Counted from the stretch's first letter, positions 1 to 10,984 are shown. The stretch: DNA of 64,000 nt from Chryseobacterium salivictor (GCF_004359195.1 NZ_CP037954.1:558001-622000); one strand, 5' to 3'. Numbers and translations: made by a program. The notes: a model not told the origin generated them from the letters alone.

Positions 1-370
1 TTTGAACCTTCCTTCATCAATAGAAATCAAATACTTACACCAAAACTCATCAACCATAATATTCCCAAAAACTATTTTACAGCAAAAACCGGAGAAAAGA
101 AAAACTCTCAATTTTATTTTCAGCGACTATAATGATTTATGTAAATAAAAATAAAAAACATGTAATCCGCTGCCTTTTATTTTACATATCATGAAGAGCA
201 AACAATGAATAGTAAAGGATTTCAGCCTTCTTTCAATACTGCAAAATTTTAATCATTTTAAAAATTTAAAATAAGAATTCTCACCATGCACTGCTTTCTT
301 GGCAAATAAATTGCTGAAATACAGAGAGATGAAAATATAGTATTTATTTAACATTTTTAAAATCACTATT
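1..370. other. Non-coding stretch at window edge
   Basis: No convincing gene is seen here. The DNA is very AT-rich, and the short open frame running through it on the minus strand has no recognisable content. The stretch probably holds the promoter region of the lipoprotein gene starting at 371, but I could not find a clean TTG/TAnnTTTG pair. Confidence 0.5.
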
Positions 371-982
371 ATGAAAAATTCAATTGTAACGGTTCTCGCT
401 ATTTCTGCATTGGTAGCTTGTAAAAAGAGTGAAACTACCACCATAGATCATTCTGCAGATGGCACCTCTACTACAGCTCCGGCTGAGCCTACCACCACGC
501 CGACAGAATCGGCAAATATGCCAGGACCCAAAGAAAATATAAGTATGATGACCGATCAGGATAAAAAATTCGCTGAAGCCGCGGCAAAAGGGGGAATGAT
601 GGAGGTAATGCTCGGAAAAATTGCTGAAACAAATGCCGGTAACGAGCAGGTAAAAGCATTTGGAAAAATGATGGTTGAGGACCATACAAAAATTAACGAT
701 GAATTGAAAAACTGGGCTTCCAAAGGCAGCTACAAACTACCCCCATCTTTGGACGCCAGCCAACAGAAAAAAGTCGATGATTTGAAAATGAAAAAAGGGA
801 TGGATTTTGATAAATCTTATACTGAACTAATGATCAGCGATCACAAAATAGATATTGCAGAATTTAAAAAAGAAATATCCAGTGGGACTGAAGCTTCTCT
901 AAAATCCTTTGCTTCTGCCCATCTGCCAACTTTAGAGCATCACCTCACGAAAGCGGAAGAAGCGAAAAAAGCATTGAAGTAA
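371..982 (+). CDS. DUF4142 family lipoprotein
   Basis: This is a 203-residue protein of unknown biochemical role, probably anchored in an envelope membrane. Residues 1-17 form a short lipoprotein signal ending in LVAC, with Cys17 as the lipidation site. A low-complexity Thr/Pro/Ala-rich linker follows to about residue 50. The rest is a helical DUF4142 domain (ferritin-like four-helix pattern, with spaced EDH, SDH and LEHH motifs). DUF4142 proteins are common, often stress-associated, envelope proteins of Bacteroidota and Proteobacteria, with no settled function. The ATG at 371 is preceded by an A-rich region and no Shine-Dalgarno. A hairpin terminator follows 18 nt after the stop, so the gene is probably monocistronic. 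Confidence 0.85.
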   Translation: MKNSIVTVLAISALVACKKSETTTIDHSADGTSTTAPAEPTTTPTESANMPGPKENISMMTDQDKKFAEAAAKGGMMEVMLGKIAETNAGNEQVKAFGKMMVEDHTKINDELKNWASKGSYKLPPSLDASQQKKVDDLKMKKGMDFDKSYTELMISDHKIDIAEFKKEISSGTEASLKSFASAHLPTLEHHLTKAEEAKKALK

Positions 983-1000
983 TACTTCTGAATAAAACAA

Positions 1001-1031
1001 AATCCCGAAAAAAATTCGGGATTTTGTTTTT
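1001..1031 (+). terminator. Intrinsic terminator after DUF4142 gene
   Basis: A 9-bp perfect stem (AATCCCGAA with TTCGGGATT) has a 5-nt A loop and is followed by a T-rich run. It lies just downstream of the stop at 982. It could also act on transcripts from the convergent symporter gene. Confidence 0.85.
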
Positions 1032-1102
1032 CTTTATTGCTAAATAGATGGGGTTGTTTAATAATACTCGATTTACCCATATTCAGCAGTGTTTTTTACT
1101 AT

Positions 1103-2353
1103 TTACAAATCTCCACCGTGATTTTCCAGTTGTCCTTCCCATTTCGAAACTGCAGAAGTTGCTAAAGCATTTCCTAAAACATTGGTCATACTTCTTCCCA
1201 TATCGCAGAAATGGTCAATCGGTAAAATCAAAGCAATTCCTTCCGGCGGAATTCCGAACATAGTACAGGTTGCTACAATAATAACCAGACTCGCTCTTGG
1301 AACTCCGGCGATTCCTTTGGAGGTTAACATTAAAACCAAAAGCATAATAACCTGTTGTCCTAGAGTCATATCAATCCCGTAAATCTGGGCGATAAAAATC
1401 GCTGCAAAGGTCATATACATCATACTTCCATCCAGATTAAAGGAGTAACCTAAAGGTAAAATAAACGATACAATTCTGTTATTACATCCGAATCTCTCGA
1501 GTTCTTCAACCAATTTCGGGAAAACTGCTTCTGAACTTGTTGTAGAAAATGCGATCAATAAAGGCTCTTTGATTCTCCGTAATAATTCGAATAAGCGGTT
1601 TCCCAAGATCATATACCCTACGATACAAAGTACCAACCACAAAACAGCTAAAGCAAAAAAGAAATCCCGCAGGTAAATCGCATATACTTTGAAAATATCA
1701 AATCCGTTGGTAGCGACAACCGCAGCAATTGCACCTAATACTCCAAGCGGCGCAAACCACATGATATACCCTACCATTTTTAAAATAGCATGGGCACAAA
1801 TATCCAAACCTCTAACAATAGGTTTTGTATACTCTTCACCCATATTGGCTAACGCAACGCCGAACATAATAGAGAATACTACGATTTGCAAAACCTCATT
1901 GGTCGCAAAAGCTTCGAATAAACTTTTCGGAATAATATGAGTCACAAACTGCTCCAAAGAAAGGCCCTGACTGTGTGCAACCATTTCTCCGGCAGCATCT
2001 GCGGCAGGTTTGGGAAGCTGCATTACACGTCCCGGTTCTAACCAATTCACAAAAACTAATCCAATCAGTAAAGAGACTAATGAAGCAGTAATAAACCAGA
2101 GCATGGCTTTGGTTCCAACGCGCCCAATCATCTTTACATCACTCATCTTGGCAATTCCTACCACCAAAGTTGTAAATACCAGGGGCGCAATAATCATCTG
2201 TACCAAGCGGATAAAGACGGTGCCAAGAAGTTTTATATTTTTTGAAAATCCTTCGGAACTCTCAGGATACTGTGTATGCACGACGCCCCCCATGATTACG
2301 CCTGTTACGAGAGCGATAATAATGAAGACGAATAGTTTGTTTTGACCTTTCAT
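1103..2353 (-). CDS. Dicarboxylate/amino acid:cation symporter (DAACS family)
   Basis: This 416-residue inner-membrane transporter belongs to the glutamate/C4-dicarboxylate:Na+ or H+ symporter family (GltP/DctA/GltT). It has a hydrophobic N-terminal segment (about residues 5-28) and roughly eight membrane segments in all. The family hallmarks are visible: a serine-rich hairpin (STTSSEA) near residue 270, the NLDGSMMY motif near residue 308, and a C-terminal segment with DHFCDMGRSMTNVLGN, the substrate and cation binding region. The family usually moves glutamate, aspartate or C4-dicarboxylates inward; the exact substrate cannot be read from sequence. Length is normal. The ATG at 2353 precedes a clean N-terminal helix. 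It is transcribed alone, convergent with the upstream lipoprotein gene. Confidence 0.9.
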   Translation of the reverse strand: MKGQNKLFVFIIIALVTGVIMGGVVHTQYPESSEGFSKNIKLLGTVFIRLVQMIIAPLVFTTLVVGIAKMSDVKMIGRVGTKAMLWFITASLVSLLIGLVFVNWLEPGRVMQLPKPAADAAGEMVAHSQGLSLEQFVTHIIPKSLFEAFATNEVLQIVVFSIMFGVALANMGEEYTKPIVRGLDICAHAILKMVGYIMWFAPLGVLGAIAAVVATNGFDIFKVYAIYLRDFFFALAVLWLVLCIVGYMILGNRLFELLRRIKEPLLIAFSTTSSEAVFPKLVEELERFGCNNRIVSFILPLGYSFNLDGSMMYMTFAAIFIAQIYGIDMTLGQQVIMLLVLMLTSKGIAGVPRASLVIIVATCTMFGIPPEGIALILPIDHFCDMGRSMTNVLGNALATSAVSKWEGQLENHGGDL

Positions 2354-2594
2354 GTTATATTTTCTTATAAGATTTACAAATATATGTTATTTTGTTAAAA
2401 AATGGTTAAAATTTCAGCGCTGGACAAGCGATTGAAATGGAAATCCTTTTTCAAAACATGAAAATACGTAAAAGATTATAATAAAGACCGCAGTTTTGTC
2501 AGGAAATTTTCCACCGGCAAATCCTCTTACGCGATGAACACACATAAAAAACCCCTGAATAATCAGAGGTTTCCTATTTTTAGAAATGCTAAAA

Positions 2595-3014
2595 TTACGC
2601 CTGCAAATATCTTGCATAAGCATATCCTTCTTCACCGTCAGAATTTCTCACTTTCCACCAATCATCAGAACTCTGTTCTATCAAAGTTACAGTGGCGCCT
2701 TTTGCAGCTTTACCGACCACGGCGGCATCAGTAGAAGGCTGTTGTCTCATATTAAGGCTTGTAGACTCCGTAGCTACCGTAAGAGAAGCGCCAGCTGCCA
2801 ATCCTGCAACCTGCACATCTACATTGATGTCAGAAGCCGAATACGTGGAATCGATCGCTCCAAGAGCGTTCCATACGGCATCTTTCGCTGCTGTAGTAGT
2901 TGTATTACCTGAAATATAAAGAATTCCGTCTTTTTCAGCAACTTGTAAATTAGAGACTCCGGCGGACTTTGCCGCAGAAATCACACTTGCATATTTATCT
3001 TGTAAAGCACTCAT
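2595..3014 (-). CDS. BON-like plus SH3b domain protein
   Basis: This is a 139-residue protein. Residues 1-65 resemble a BON-type alpha/beta fold (GILYISGNT, then an AVWNAL helix and DINVDVQV strand). Residues about 78-139 form a bacterial SH3 domain (SLNMRQQPSTDA, DDWWKVR, EEGYAYARYL). I chose the ATG at 3014; a TTG two codons upstream is possible but would almost touch the stop of the preceding gene. No signal peptide is visible, which is odd for an SH3b protein, since these usually act in the periplasm or at the wall. It follows the BON lipoprotein gene with only a few nucleotides between, so the two are surely one transcript and may work together at the envelope. Function unknown. Confidence 0.75.
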   Translation of the reverse strand: MSALQDKYASVISAAKSAGVSNLQVAEKDGILYISGNTTTTAAKDAVWNALGAIDSTYSASDINVDVQVAGLAAGASLTVATESTSLNMRQQPSTDAAVVGKAAKGATVTLIEQSSDDWWKVRNSDGEEGYAYARYLQA

Positions 3015-3020
3015 ATTCAA

Positions 3021-3500
3021 TTATTTTACAGTGTAATTATAGTTAACTTTCCCAGTTTTTAAAGCATCCACAGACATTTTGATTTTTTTCGCCTGCTCCG
3101 AAGAAACATTACCTGTTAAAGTTAATTCACCGTTTACTACCTCCACTTTCACCGAAGGGAAATCTTTCACAGCATCCGCAACTTTTTGCTGAACTGCAGG
3201 ATCTACGACTGAAACAGTTTCTACCACCACAGGAGCTTGTATCGTTGACATATCATGAACATCTTTAATCCCTGGAATGGCTTTTAAAGAAGCAATCATT
3301 TCGTCTCTGGCAGCTTGGTCCGTGAACGTTCCGCTCAGGTGAGCCTGGCCATCTTTCACTTCAACCGACGCGTTCTGATTAGAAGTTACTACCGTGGTTG
3401 CCTGCGTTTGCAGTTCTGCATCTGAAACTTTCTTTTTACAGGCGATTGACCCGAAAGAAACTGCAACTGCCAAAGCAGCCATTGCGATTGTTTTTTTCAT
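3021..3500 (-). CDS. BON-domain lipoprotein
   Basis: This is a 159-residue envelope protein. Residues 1-21 are a lipoprotein signal (GSIAC, Cys21 as lipid site) followed by KKK. Two BON domains follow: about 28-88 (VEVKDGQAHLSGTFTD) and about 100-159 (VKVEVVNGELTLTGNVSS). BON domains bind phospholipid or connect envelope layers, as in OsmY and DolP. The K-K-K after the lipid Cys recurs on several lipoproteins in this window (DUF4142, PstS-like). It is the first gene of a two-gene unit with the BON/SH3b protein. The specific role is not known. Confidence 0.85.
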   Translation of the reverse strand: MKKTIAMAALAVAVSFGSIACKKKVSDAELQTQATTVVTSNQNASVEVKDGQAHLSGTFTDQAARDEMIASLKAIPGIKDVHDMSTIQAPVVVETVSVVDPAVQQKVADAVKDFPSVKVEVVNGELTLTGNVSSEQAKKIKMSVDALKTGKVNYNYTVK

Positions 3501-3658
3501 AATTGATTTGTTTAATGTTAAAAATTATTCTCAAATTTAATGATAAATTATCAGCCATTTTCATAATAAAAATATAATTTTTTCATAAATTTTTGTCATT
3601 CCGGGCGAATTCATTATTAAAATCGTGAAATACTCTCCTCAAATATAGCGATTAAAAA

Positions 3659-4282
3659 TCAAATTTGTTTGCCGGTTTTATCTATTGTTCTGAATGTCAA
3701 ATTGATTCTGGGCAAGAATATCTTTTTTGTCGGCGGCAACCGGTGGAGCCAAAAACTTTGCGTCTGAGCTTTCATCACTAATAAACTGCCGTTTTCTAAG
3801 ATGAGTTCAATTTTCTCTTTAGTTGTTTTATGTTTAAATGAAAATTTTCTTTCAGCTCCTAAACTTAAGGAAGCAATAGCTCCGTTTTTCTTTAAATCTT
3901 TTTCGCCATCGCTGTGATAAGCCATTCCTTCGCTGCCGTCATGATAGAGATTAAGCAAGCAGGAATTGAACTGCTCACCGGTTTTTTCTTCAACCGTTTT
4001 TTTTAGTTCTAATAGTTCCTTGGTCCACGGAAGCGCATTCTTGGTCGTCTTTGAATAAGTATATTCAAAATTTTCTTCGCCGTACCACGCCACTTTTCTT
4101 TTGGTTAAAATTTTCTTTCCAAAAATAATGGCTTCATCATTTCTCCAGTCGATGGTTTGCAAAAGCTTCTGATAAAAGTAATCTGACTGTTCCTGATTAA
4201 AAATTTTGCCGTAATAATTGACTGTCCCATCTTGCGGAAGTAAATTGAACTCGGGATCCGGCAGGTTTTCAAATAATTCCAT
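3659..4282 (-). CDS. AlkB-like 2-oxoglutarate/Fe(II) dioxygenase
   Basis: This 207-residue cytoplasmic enzyme resembles AlkB-type dioxygenases (closest in style to AlkB homologue 2/3), which repair alkylated bases by oxidative demethylation. The iron triad can be read as His123-x-Asp125 (in AYHSDGEKD) and His180 (in SFWLHRLP). The 2-oxoglutarate arginines are Arg192 and Arg198 (PRINLTFR). NLYHDG near residue 111 matches the conserved Asn-x-Tyr of the family. Length fits. The ATG at 4282 lies back to back with the start region of the hydrolase gene on the other strand, 62 bp apart, so the promoters probably overlap. Substrate (DNA or RNA) is inferred only from the family. Confidence 0.9.
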   Translation of the reverse strand: MELFENLPDPEFNLLPQDGTVNYYGKIFNQEQSDYFYQKLLQTIDWRNDEAIIFGKKILTKRKVAWYGEENFEYTYSKTTKNALPWTKELLELKKTVEEKTGEQFNSCLLNLYHDGSEGMAYHSDGEKDLKKNGAIASLSLGAERKFSFKHKTTKEKIELILENGSLLVMKAQTQSFWLHRLPPTKKIFLPRINLTFRTIDKTGKQI

Positions 4283-4344
4283 TGTTTCATATTCTCGTTC
4301 AAATTTCTACATTTTTTTTCATAAATTCGTTCAAAATAATTTTC

Positions 4345-6201
4345 ATGAAAAAATACTTTCAGATTTTCTTTACGCTCTGTTTTGTCTTAGCAATAGCTCA
4401 AAACAAACCTGACAATAGTTTTGTTAAAGAACATTATACCAAAAAAGAAGTTTATATCCCGATGCGGGACGGCGTAAAACTTTTTACTTCCGTTTATATC
4501 CCGAAAGACATTTCTAAATCCCAGAAATACCCTTTCCTGATGCAGCGAACCTGCTATAGTGTTGCGCCCTATGGTGAAAATGAGTACAAATCTTCCCTCG
4601 GTCCTAACCCATATTTAATGAAAGATCAGTACATCTTCGTTTATCAGGATGTTCGCGGCAGATATATGAGTGAAGGAACATTTACCAACATGACACCACA
4701 GGTTGTACATAAAACCAAAAAAGATGTCGACGAAAGTACCGATACGTATGACACCATCGACTGGCTTTTAAAAAACATTGCAAATAATAATGGAAAAGTT
4801 GGCCAGTACGGAACTTCTTATCCTGGGTTTTATACTGCTGCGGGAATTCTTTCCGACCATCCCGCTTTGGTAGCGTCATCTCCGCAAGCGCCGATTTCCG
4901 ATTTTTGGAATGATGATTTTCTTCATAACGGAAAATTTATGCTTGGCTATTTCAGAACATTTCCTGTGTTCGGAGTTCAGAAAACAAAAGCTGAAAATAA
5001 AGCCTGGTATATGGATACTTTCGTAAAGCAGACTTCTGAGGATGGATTAAAATTTTACCGGGACATGGGAACTTTGAAAGATGGTTATGAAAAACACTAT
5101 AAAGATAATTTCTTTATGACTGAAATTATGAATCATCCAAATTATGACGATTATTGGCAGAAGAGAAGCATTCTTCCTCATCTGAAAAATATCAACCACG
5201 CCGTGATGACGGTTGGAGGCTGGTTCGATGCCGAAGATTTATCAGGTCCTTTGAATATTTATAAAACAATTGAGAAGACAAGTCCAAAAGCGAAGAATAC
5301 AATTGTGATGGGACCTTTCTCGCATGGCGGCTGGTCAAGGGAAACCGGCCATCAATTTCATAATGAGATTTATTTCGGAGACAGTATTGCGACTTATTAT
5401 CAAACCAAATTAGAAACTCCGTTTTTTAAACATTATTTAAAAGGAAATTCCAAAGTTGACGCAGGATTACCGGAAGCAACAATGTTTGACACCGGGAAAA
5501 TGGAATGGAAAGAATTCAGTACTTATCCTGCGAAGAATACAGAGAAAGTAAATTTCTATCTTGCAGACCGAACCTTTAAAAACAGTCCTTCCAATACCAG
5601 TTCAGAATATTACAGCGATCCGGCAAATCCCGTGTTAAGCTCAGAAAACATAAAAGATTTCAATGGTTTCACTCCGAGAAATTACATGAGTGAAGATCAG
5701 CGTTTTGCCGAAGGAAGACCGGATGTGTTAACTTTTACCACCGATATTTTGACAGACGATCTTACCTTGACAGGAGAAATTTTAGCAAAACTTAATTTCT
5801 CATCGACTTCTAATGATGTTGATTTTGCAGTAAAAGTAATTGATGTTTATCCGCAGGATTTTGTACCGAAAGAAAAAAAGAACGGTGTCGTTTATGGCAA
5901 TTATCACCAGTTGGTTCGCAGTGAAATCATGCCGGCAAGATTCAGAAATTCGAGAGAGAAAGGTGAAGCATTGGTTCCCAATGAAAAAACTGCAGTAGAA
6001 GTGAAATTGCAGGATGTTCTGCATACATTCAAAAAAGGACATAAAATACAGGTTCAGATTTCAAGCACCTGGTTTCCGTTGTTTGCAGTTAATCCACAAA
6101 AGTTTTTAGAGAATCCAAATTTTGCAGTAAAGGAAGATTATACCAAAGCATTTATTAAAGTTTATGGAGACAGTTTTTTGGAAGTTAATGTTCTAAAATA
6201 A
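4345..6201 (+). CDS. Secreted CocE/NonD (S15-like) hydrolase
   Basis: This is a 618-residue alpha/beta hydrolase with a signal peptide (about residues 1-19, ending AIAQ), so probably periplasmic. The start is the ATG at 4345. The frame is open 21 codons further up from a TTG, but that extension would bury the signal peptide. The nucleophile elbow reads GTSYPG (Ser158), the acid is probably the Asp in AEDLSGP, and the base is the His in FSHGGW. The C-terminal third is the beta-sandwich typical of X-Pro dipeptidyl-peptidase/cocaine-esterase relatives. Members cleave esters, acyl groups or Xaa-Pro peptides; the substrate is unknown. A convergent terminator follows. Confidence 0.88.
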   Translation: MKKYFQIFFTLCFVLAIAQNKPDNSFVKEHYTKKEVYIPMRDGVKLFTSVYIPKDISKSQKYPFLMQRTCYSVAPYGENEYKSSLGPNPYLMKDQYIFVYQDVRGRYMSEGTFTNMTPQVVHKTKKDVDESTDTYDTIDWLLKNIANNNGKVGQYGTSYPGFYTAAGILSDHPALVASSPQAPISDFWNDDFLHNGKFMLGYFRTFPVFGVQKTKAENKAWYMDTFVKQTSEDGLKFYRDMGTLKDGYEKHYKDNFFMTEIMNHPNYDDYWQKRSILPHLKNINHAVMTVGGWFDAEDLSGPLNIYKTIEKTSPKAKNTIVMGPFSHGGWSRETGHQFHNEIYFGDSIATYYQTKLETPFFKHYLKGNSKVDAGLPEATMFDTGKMEWKEFSTYPAKNTEKVNFYLADRTFKNSPSNTSSEYYSDPANPVLSSENIKDFNGFTPRNYMSEDQRFAEGRPDVLTFTTDILTDDLTLTGEILAKLNFSSTSNDVDFAVKVIDVYPQDFVPKEKKNGVVYGNYHQLVRSEIMPARFRNSREKGEALVPNEKTAVEVKLQDVLHTFKKGHKIQVQISSTWFPLFAVNPQKFLENPNFAVKEDYTKAFIKVYGDSFLEVNVLK

Positions 6202-6224
6202 TTTATAAAATATCGATTATAAAA

Positions 6225-6260
6225 AAACCAAAACTATTAAATTTAGTTTTGGTTTTTTTT
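6225..6260. terminator. Bidirectional terminator between hydrolase and yebC
   Basis: An 11-bp stem (AAACCAAAACT / AGTTTTGGTTT) is flanked by A and T tracts on both sides. It sits between two convergent genes and can stop both. Confidence 0.8.
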
Positions 6261-6339
6261 ATAAGGTGAATTTAAGATCAAAAATTTCTCTACATTTTAA
6301 ACTAAAAAGTTACTAAAGAAAATATTTAGCAACCTTTGC

Positions 6340-7080
6340 TTAAAGCGAATTCATTAATTCATCTGTAATTTCCATATTGTGAAATACGTTTTGTACATCA
6401 TCATCGTCTTCGAAACGCTCCAGCATTTTCATATTTATTTTAAAATGCTCCTCCGAAACTTCTTTGGTGTTATTTGGGATTCTTTGAATTTCCGCACTTT
6501 TGGGTTCAATACCCAGTTCGTCTAATTTATGAGATAATGATCCGAAATCTTCAAACGCTGTGGTAATGAAAACTTCATCTTCGTCCTGTTCTATTTCTTC
6601 TGCGCCGCCATCAATCATTTCCATTTCGAAATCATCCCAATCCAATTTAATTAAGGAACGGTCCAGAGAGAAAATCCCTTTACGGTCAAAGATGAAAGCC
6701 AACTCTCCGTTCTTGCCCAGATTCCCGTCAAACTTATTGAATATTGCCCGTACATTGGCGACAGTTCTTGTGGGGTTATTTGTTGTACAGTCTATAAAAA
6801 AAGCGACTCCACCCTGTCCATAGCCTTCGTAGGTAATTTCTTCATAATTTTCCGCGTCAGCGCCACTTGCTTTTTTAATTGCACGCTCCACGTTATCCTT
6901 CGGCATATTAGCACCTTTAGCATTTTGGATGCATCTTCTCAACCCTGGATTAGTATCGGGATCTGGTCCTCCTGCTTTTACCGCAAGAGCGATATCTTTA
7001 CCAATTTTAGAAAACGTTTTGGCCATCTTATCCCAGCGGGCCATTTTAGAAGCTTTTCTATATTCAAATGCGCGTCCCAT
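6340..7080 (-). CDS. yebC: YebC/PmpR family protein
   Basis: This 246-residue cytoplasmic protein belongs to the YebC/TACO1 family. The N-terminal signature MGRAFEYRKASKMARWDKMAK and the GPDPDTNPGLRR and NMPKDNVERAIKKA blocks are typical, followed by EEITYEGYGQGGVA. The family binds DNA as a transcriptional regulator, and recent work links YebC/TACO1 proteins to translation of proline-rich or stalling sequences. Length and domain order are normal. The ATG at 7080 begins the conserved N-terminus, so the start is secure. The gene seems to have its own promoter, because the ompA-like gene upstream ends in a strong terminator. Confidence 0.95.
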   Translation of the reverse strand: MGRAFEYRKASKMARWDKMAKTFSKIGKDIALAVKAGGPDPDTNPGLRRCIQNAKGANMPKDNVERAIKKASGADAENYEEITYEGYGQGGVAFFIDCTTNNPTRTVANVRAIFNKFDGNLGKNGELAFIFDRKGIFSLDRSLIKLDWDDFEMEMIDGGAEEIEQDEDEVFITTAFEDFGSLSHKLDELGIEPKSAEIQRIPNNTKEVSEEHFKINMKMLERFEDDDDVQNVFHNMEITDELMNSL

Positions 7081-7127
7081 ATTATTTGATTTTTTCTGAT
7101 TACAAAAATACGATTTTGTTTATAAAA

Positions 7128-7154
7128 AAACACCCTCGAAATTCGAGGGTGTTT
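7128..7154 (-). terminator. Terminator of the OmpA-family gene
   Basis: A 12-bp nearly perfect hairpin (AACACCCTCGAA / TTCGAGGGTGTT) has poly-A on its left, which reads as a T-tract in the minus direction. It lies 23 nt past the stop of the OmpA-like gene. Confidence 0.88.
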
Positions 7155-7176
7155 ATTATTTAGAATAATAATTTAA

Positions 7177-8619
7177 TTATTTTTTCTTTTTTGCAGCAGC
7201 TTTTTTCTTAGCAGCGGCTTTTTTAGCAGCAACAACATCTGATTTTTGGTATTTAGACCATTCAGAATCATCACCGATATATTTAACCACTACTTTTCTG
7301 TCTACTTGTCTTTCAGCGTCTGAAGCGTTTTCTGCTACTTTAGCATTTTGCTCACCAATACCGATTGATTTAAGTACACTTGGCTCAACACCTCTAGCGT
7401 CTAAAGCAGAAACTACAGCAGCAGCTCTTTTCTTAGAAAGCTCTAAATTGTATGCGTCAGATCCTTTTTTATCAGTTTCACCGATTAATAGGAATCTTCC
7501 TCCATCTTTCTTAATGATATCAGCAGCTGTATCTAATGCTCCTGTAGATTTGGCATTGATAGTTGCTTTATTAAAGTCGAAATAAACCGCTTTCAGATTC
7601 TCTTCAACTTCAGCTCCTGTTACTTCTTTAGGTTTAGGACAACCGTTGTATTCTTTAAGTCCGAAAACCGTAGGACAAGCGTCATCTTTATCCAATACTC
7701 CGTCTCCGTCAGTATCTGGCCAAGGACAACCATTGTTTTCTACTGGACCTGGAACTTGTGGACAAAGATCATCTTTGTCAACAACACCATCTCCATCAGT
7801 ATCTGGCCAAGGACAACCGTTGTTTTCAACTGGACCTGCAACATCTGGACATTGGTCATCGATATCTGGGATTCCGTCTCCGTCAGTATCAGGACAACCT
7901 TGGAATTGCGCTAAACCTGGAGTGTCAGGACATCTGTCATCTTTATCTAGAATTCCGTCTTTATCTCTGTCTGTATTTCCGAATCTAAATAATAAAGATG
8001 CGGAAGCTTGCCAAAAGTTAGCAACACTAGATTTGTCTCCTGGCGTAGAAACGTAATCTCCCTGAACACCTAAACCGAAGCTTTTAGTAATCCAGAAGTT
8101 AGATCCGATACCGGTAGCAAGAGCAAAATGATCAGCACCGATGTTTTTACCATCCTTGTCAAGCGCATTTGCTTGTCCGGTATAGTCATGTCTCAAATAA
8201 TTGGCACCAGCTCTCAAATATGGATCGAACCAAGAATCTTCATTCCAAAGACCATTGAATTTAAATTGAAGACCTAAACCAGTCATAAGGAAAAACTCTT
8301 TCCCCATTCCGATTTTCTTGTTGTCAACATTCCCTACAGAGGTTTGCCAGTCAAGAACTAAGTACTTGCTTAAGTTTCTCGCAACTGTTAATTTTGAAAG
8401 TGGAGGTGTAATTGTAAAATTGTTCATGTTATACAACTGACCGTTATCACTACCGCCAAAAGCAGTTGAGAAAACATCTCCCACATTTCCTCCTGCCGCA
8501 GCATGATTTACTCCGTGAGCACCAACACCGATTAACCACGGGTTGCTGGTAGTCTGAGCGAAAACAGTAGAGGCAATCGTAAGTGCCAATGCTGAAATTC
8601 CTAATTTTAGATTTTTCAT
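7177..8619 (-). CDS. OmpA-family protein with thrombospondin-3 repeats
   Basis: This 480-residue outer-membrane protein probably links the outer membrane to peptidoglycan. Order of parts: signal peptide (1-21, ending TVFAQ); an eight-strand-type beta-barrel region to about residue 215; acidic calcium-binding thrombospondin type 3 repeats (DxDxDGxxDxxDxCP, about four to five copies, 216-330); and an OmpA peptidoglycan-binding domain (about 340-450, with VYFDFNKATI and GETDKKGSDAYNLELSKKRA). The last 20 residues form an unusual Lys/Ala tail (KKAAAKKKAAAKKKK) beyond the normal end of the OmpA domain. The ATG at 8619 begins the signal peptide. It is monocistronic, ending in a strong hairpin, as expected for an abundant porin-like protein. 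Confidence 0.93.
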   Translation of the reverse strand: MKNLKLGISALALTIASTVFAQTTSNPWLIGVGAHGVNHAAAGGNVGDVFSTAFGGSDNGQLYNMNNFTITPPLSKLTVARNLSKYLVLDWQTSVGNVDNKKIGMGKEFFLMTGLGLQFKFNGLWNEDSWFDPYLRAGANYLRHDYTGQANALDKDGKNIGADHFALATGIGSNFWITKSFGLGVQGDYVSTPGDKSSVANFWQASASLLFRFGNTDRDKDGILDKDDRCPDTPGLAQFQGCPDTDGDGIPDIDDQCPDVAGPVENNGCPWPDTDGDGVVDKDDLCPQVPGPVENNGCPWPDTDGDGVLDKDDACPTVFGLKEYNGCPKPKEVTGAEVEENLKAVYFDFNKATINAKSTGALDTAADIIKKDGGRFLLIGETDKKGSDAYNLELSKKRAAAVVSALDARGVEPSVLKSIGIGEQNAKVAENASDAERQVDRKVVVKYIGDDSEWSKYQKSDVVAAKKAAAKKKAAAKKKK

Positions 8620-8696
8620 AGAATTAAATGATTAAATAATTGATAATGCAAAATAAATATAAATTTTCTTCATAAACAAAGATTTTTGGTCTTTTT

Positions 8697-9155
8697 TTAA
8701 CTTTTCTTTAATATTCTGTCGAGATTTCGTTTGTTTTCTCTTTCTTTTATGCTTTCGCGTTTATCAAAGAGTTTTTTTCCACGACCGAGTGCAATAAGAA
8801 TCTTGGCTTTTCCTTTATCATTTATATAAAGTTTTAAAGGAATTATAGTATTACCAGCATCTTTCAGTTTCTTTTCAAACTTTTGTAACTCTCTTTTGTG
8901 CAATAGCAACTTCCGTTCCCTTTTCGTCTTATGGTTATAAAAAGTTCCCAATTTATATTCATCAATCATCATATTTATGATGTACAATTCACCGTCAATA
9001 AACTGACAAAAGGACTCGGTGATACTTGCTTTCGACGACCGCAAAGATTTAATCTCTGTCCCCGTAAGTACCATTCCCGCTTCTATTTCTTCAGAAAGTT
9101 CATATTCAAAGCGTGCTCTTTTATTGTAGATTGCAATTGATTTTTCAATTTTCAT
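8697..9155 (-). CDS. smpB: SsrA-binding protein SmpB
   Basis: This 152-residue RNA-binding protein brings tmRNA to stalled ribosomes for trans-translation. Family blocks are clear: IAIYNKRARFEYELSEEIEAGMVLTGTEIKSLR at the start, ESFCQFIDGELYIINM, HKTKRERKLLLHK, and LIALGRGKKLFDKRE before a basic Lys/Arg tail that enters the decoding centre. Length is normal. The ATG at 9155 starts the conserved N-terminus. No tmRNA gene is seen in this window. It lies downstream of nothing on its strand and shares the 9156-9334 gap with the divergent ABC-F gene. Confidence 0.97.
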   Translation of the reverse strand: MKIEKSIAIYNKRARFEYELSEEIEAGMVLTGTEIKSLRSSKASITESFCQFIDGELYIINMMIDEYKLGTFYNHKTKRERKLLLHKRELQKFEKKLKDAGNTIIPLKLYINDKGKAKILIALGRGKKLFDKRESIKERENKRNLDRILKKS

Positions 9156-9229
9156 TTTGATGGTAAATTTGATATTCTTTAAACTGTTAAATTTTATAAA
9201 ATTTTAACATAACACTTCAGATTTTTTAA

Positions 9230-10957
<1,728 letters not shown>

Positions 10958-10984
10958 AATATCTTTTCCCTTATATTTAAAAAC

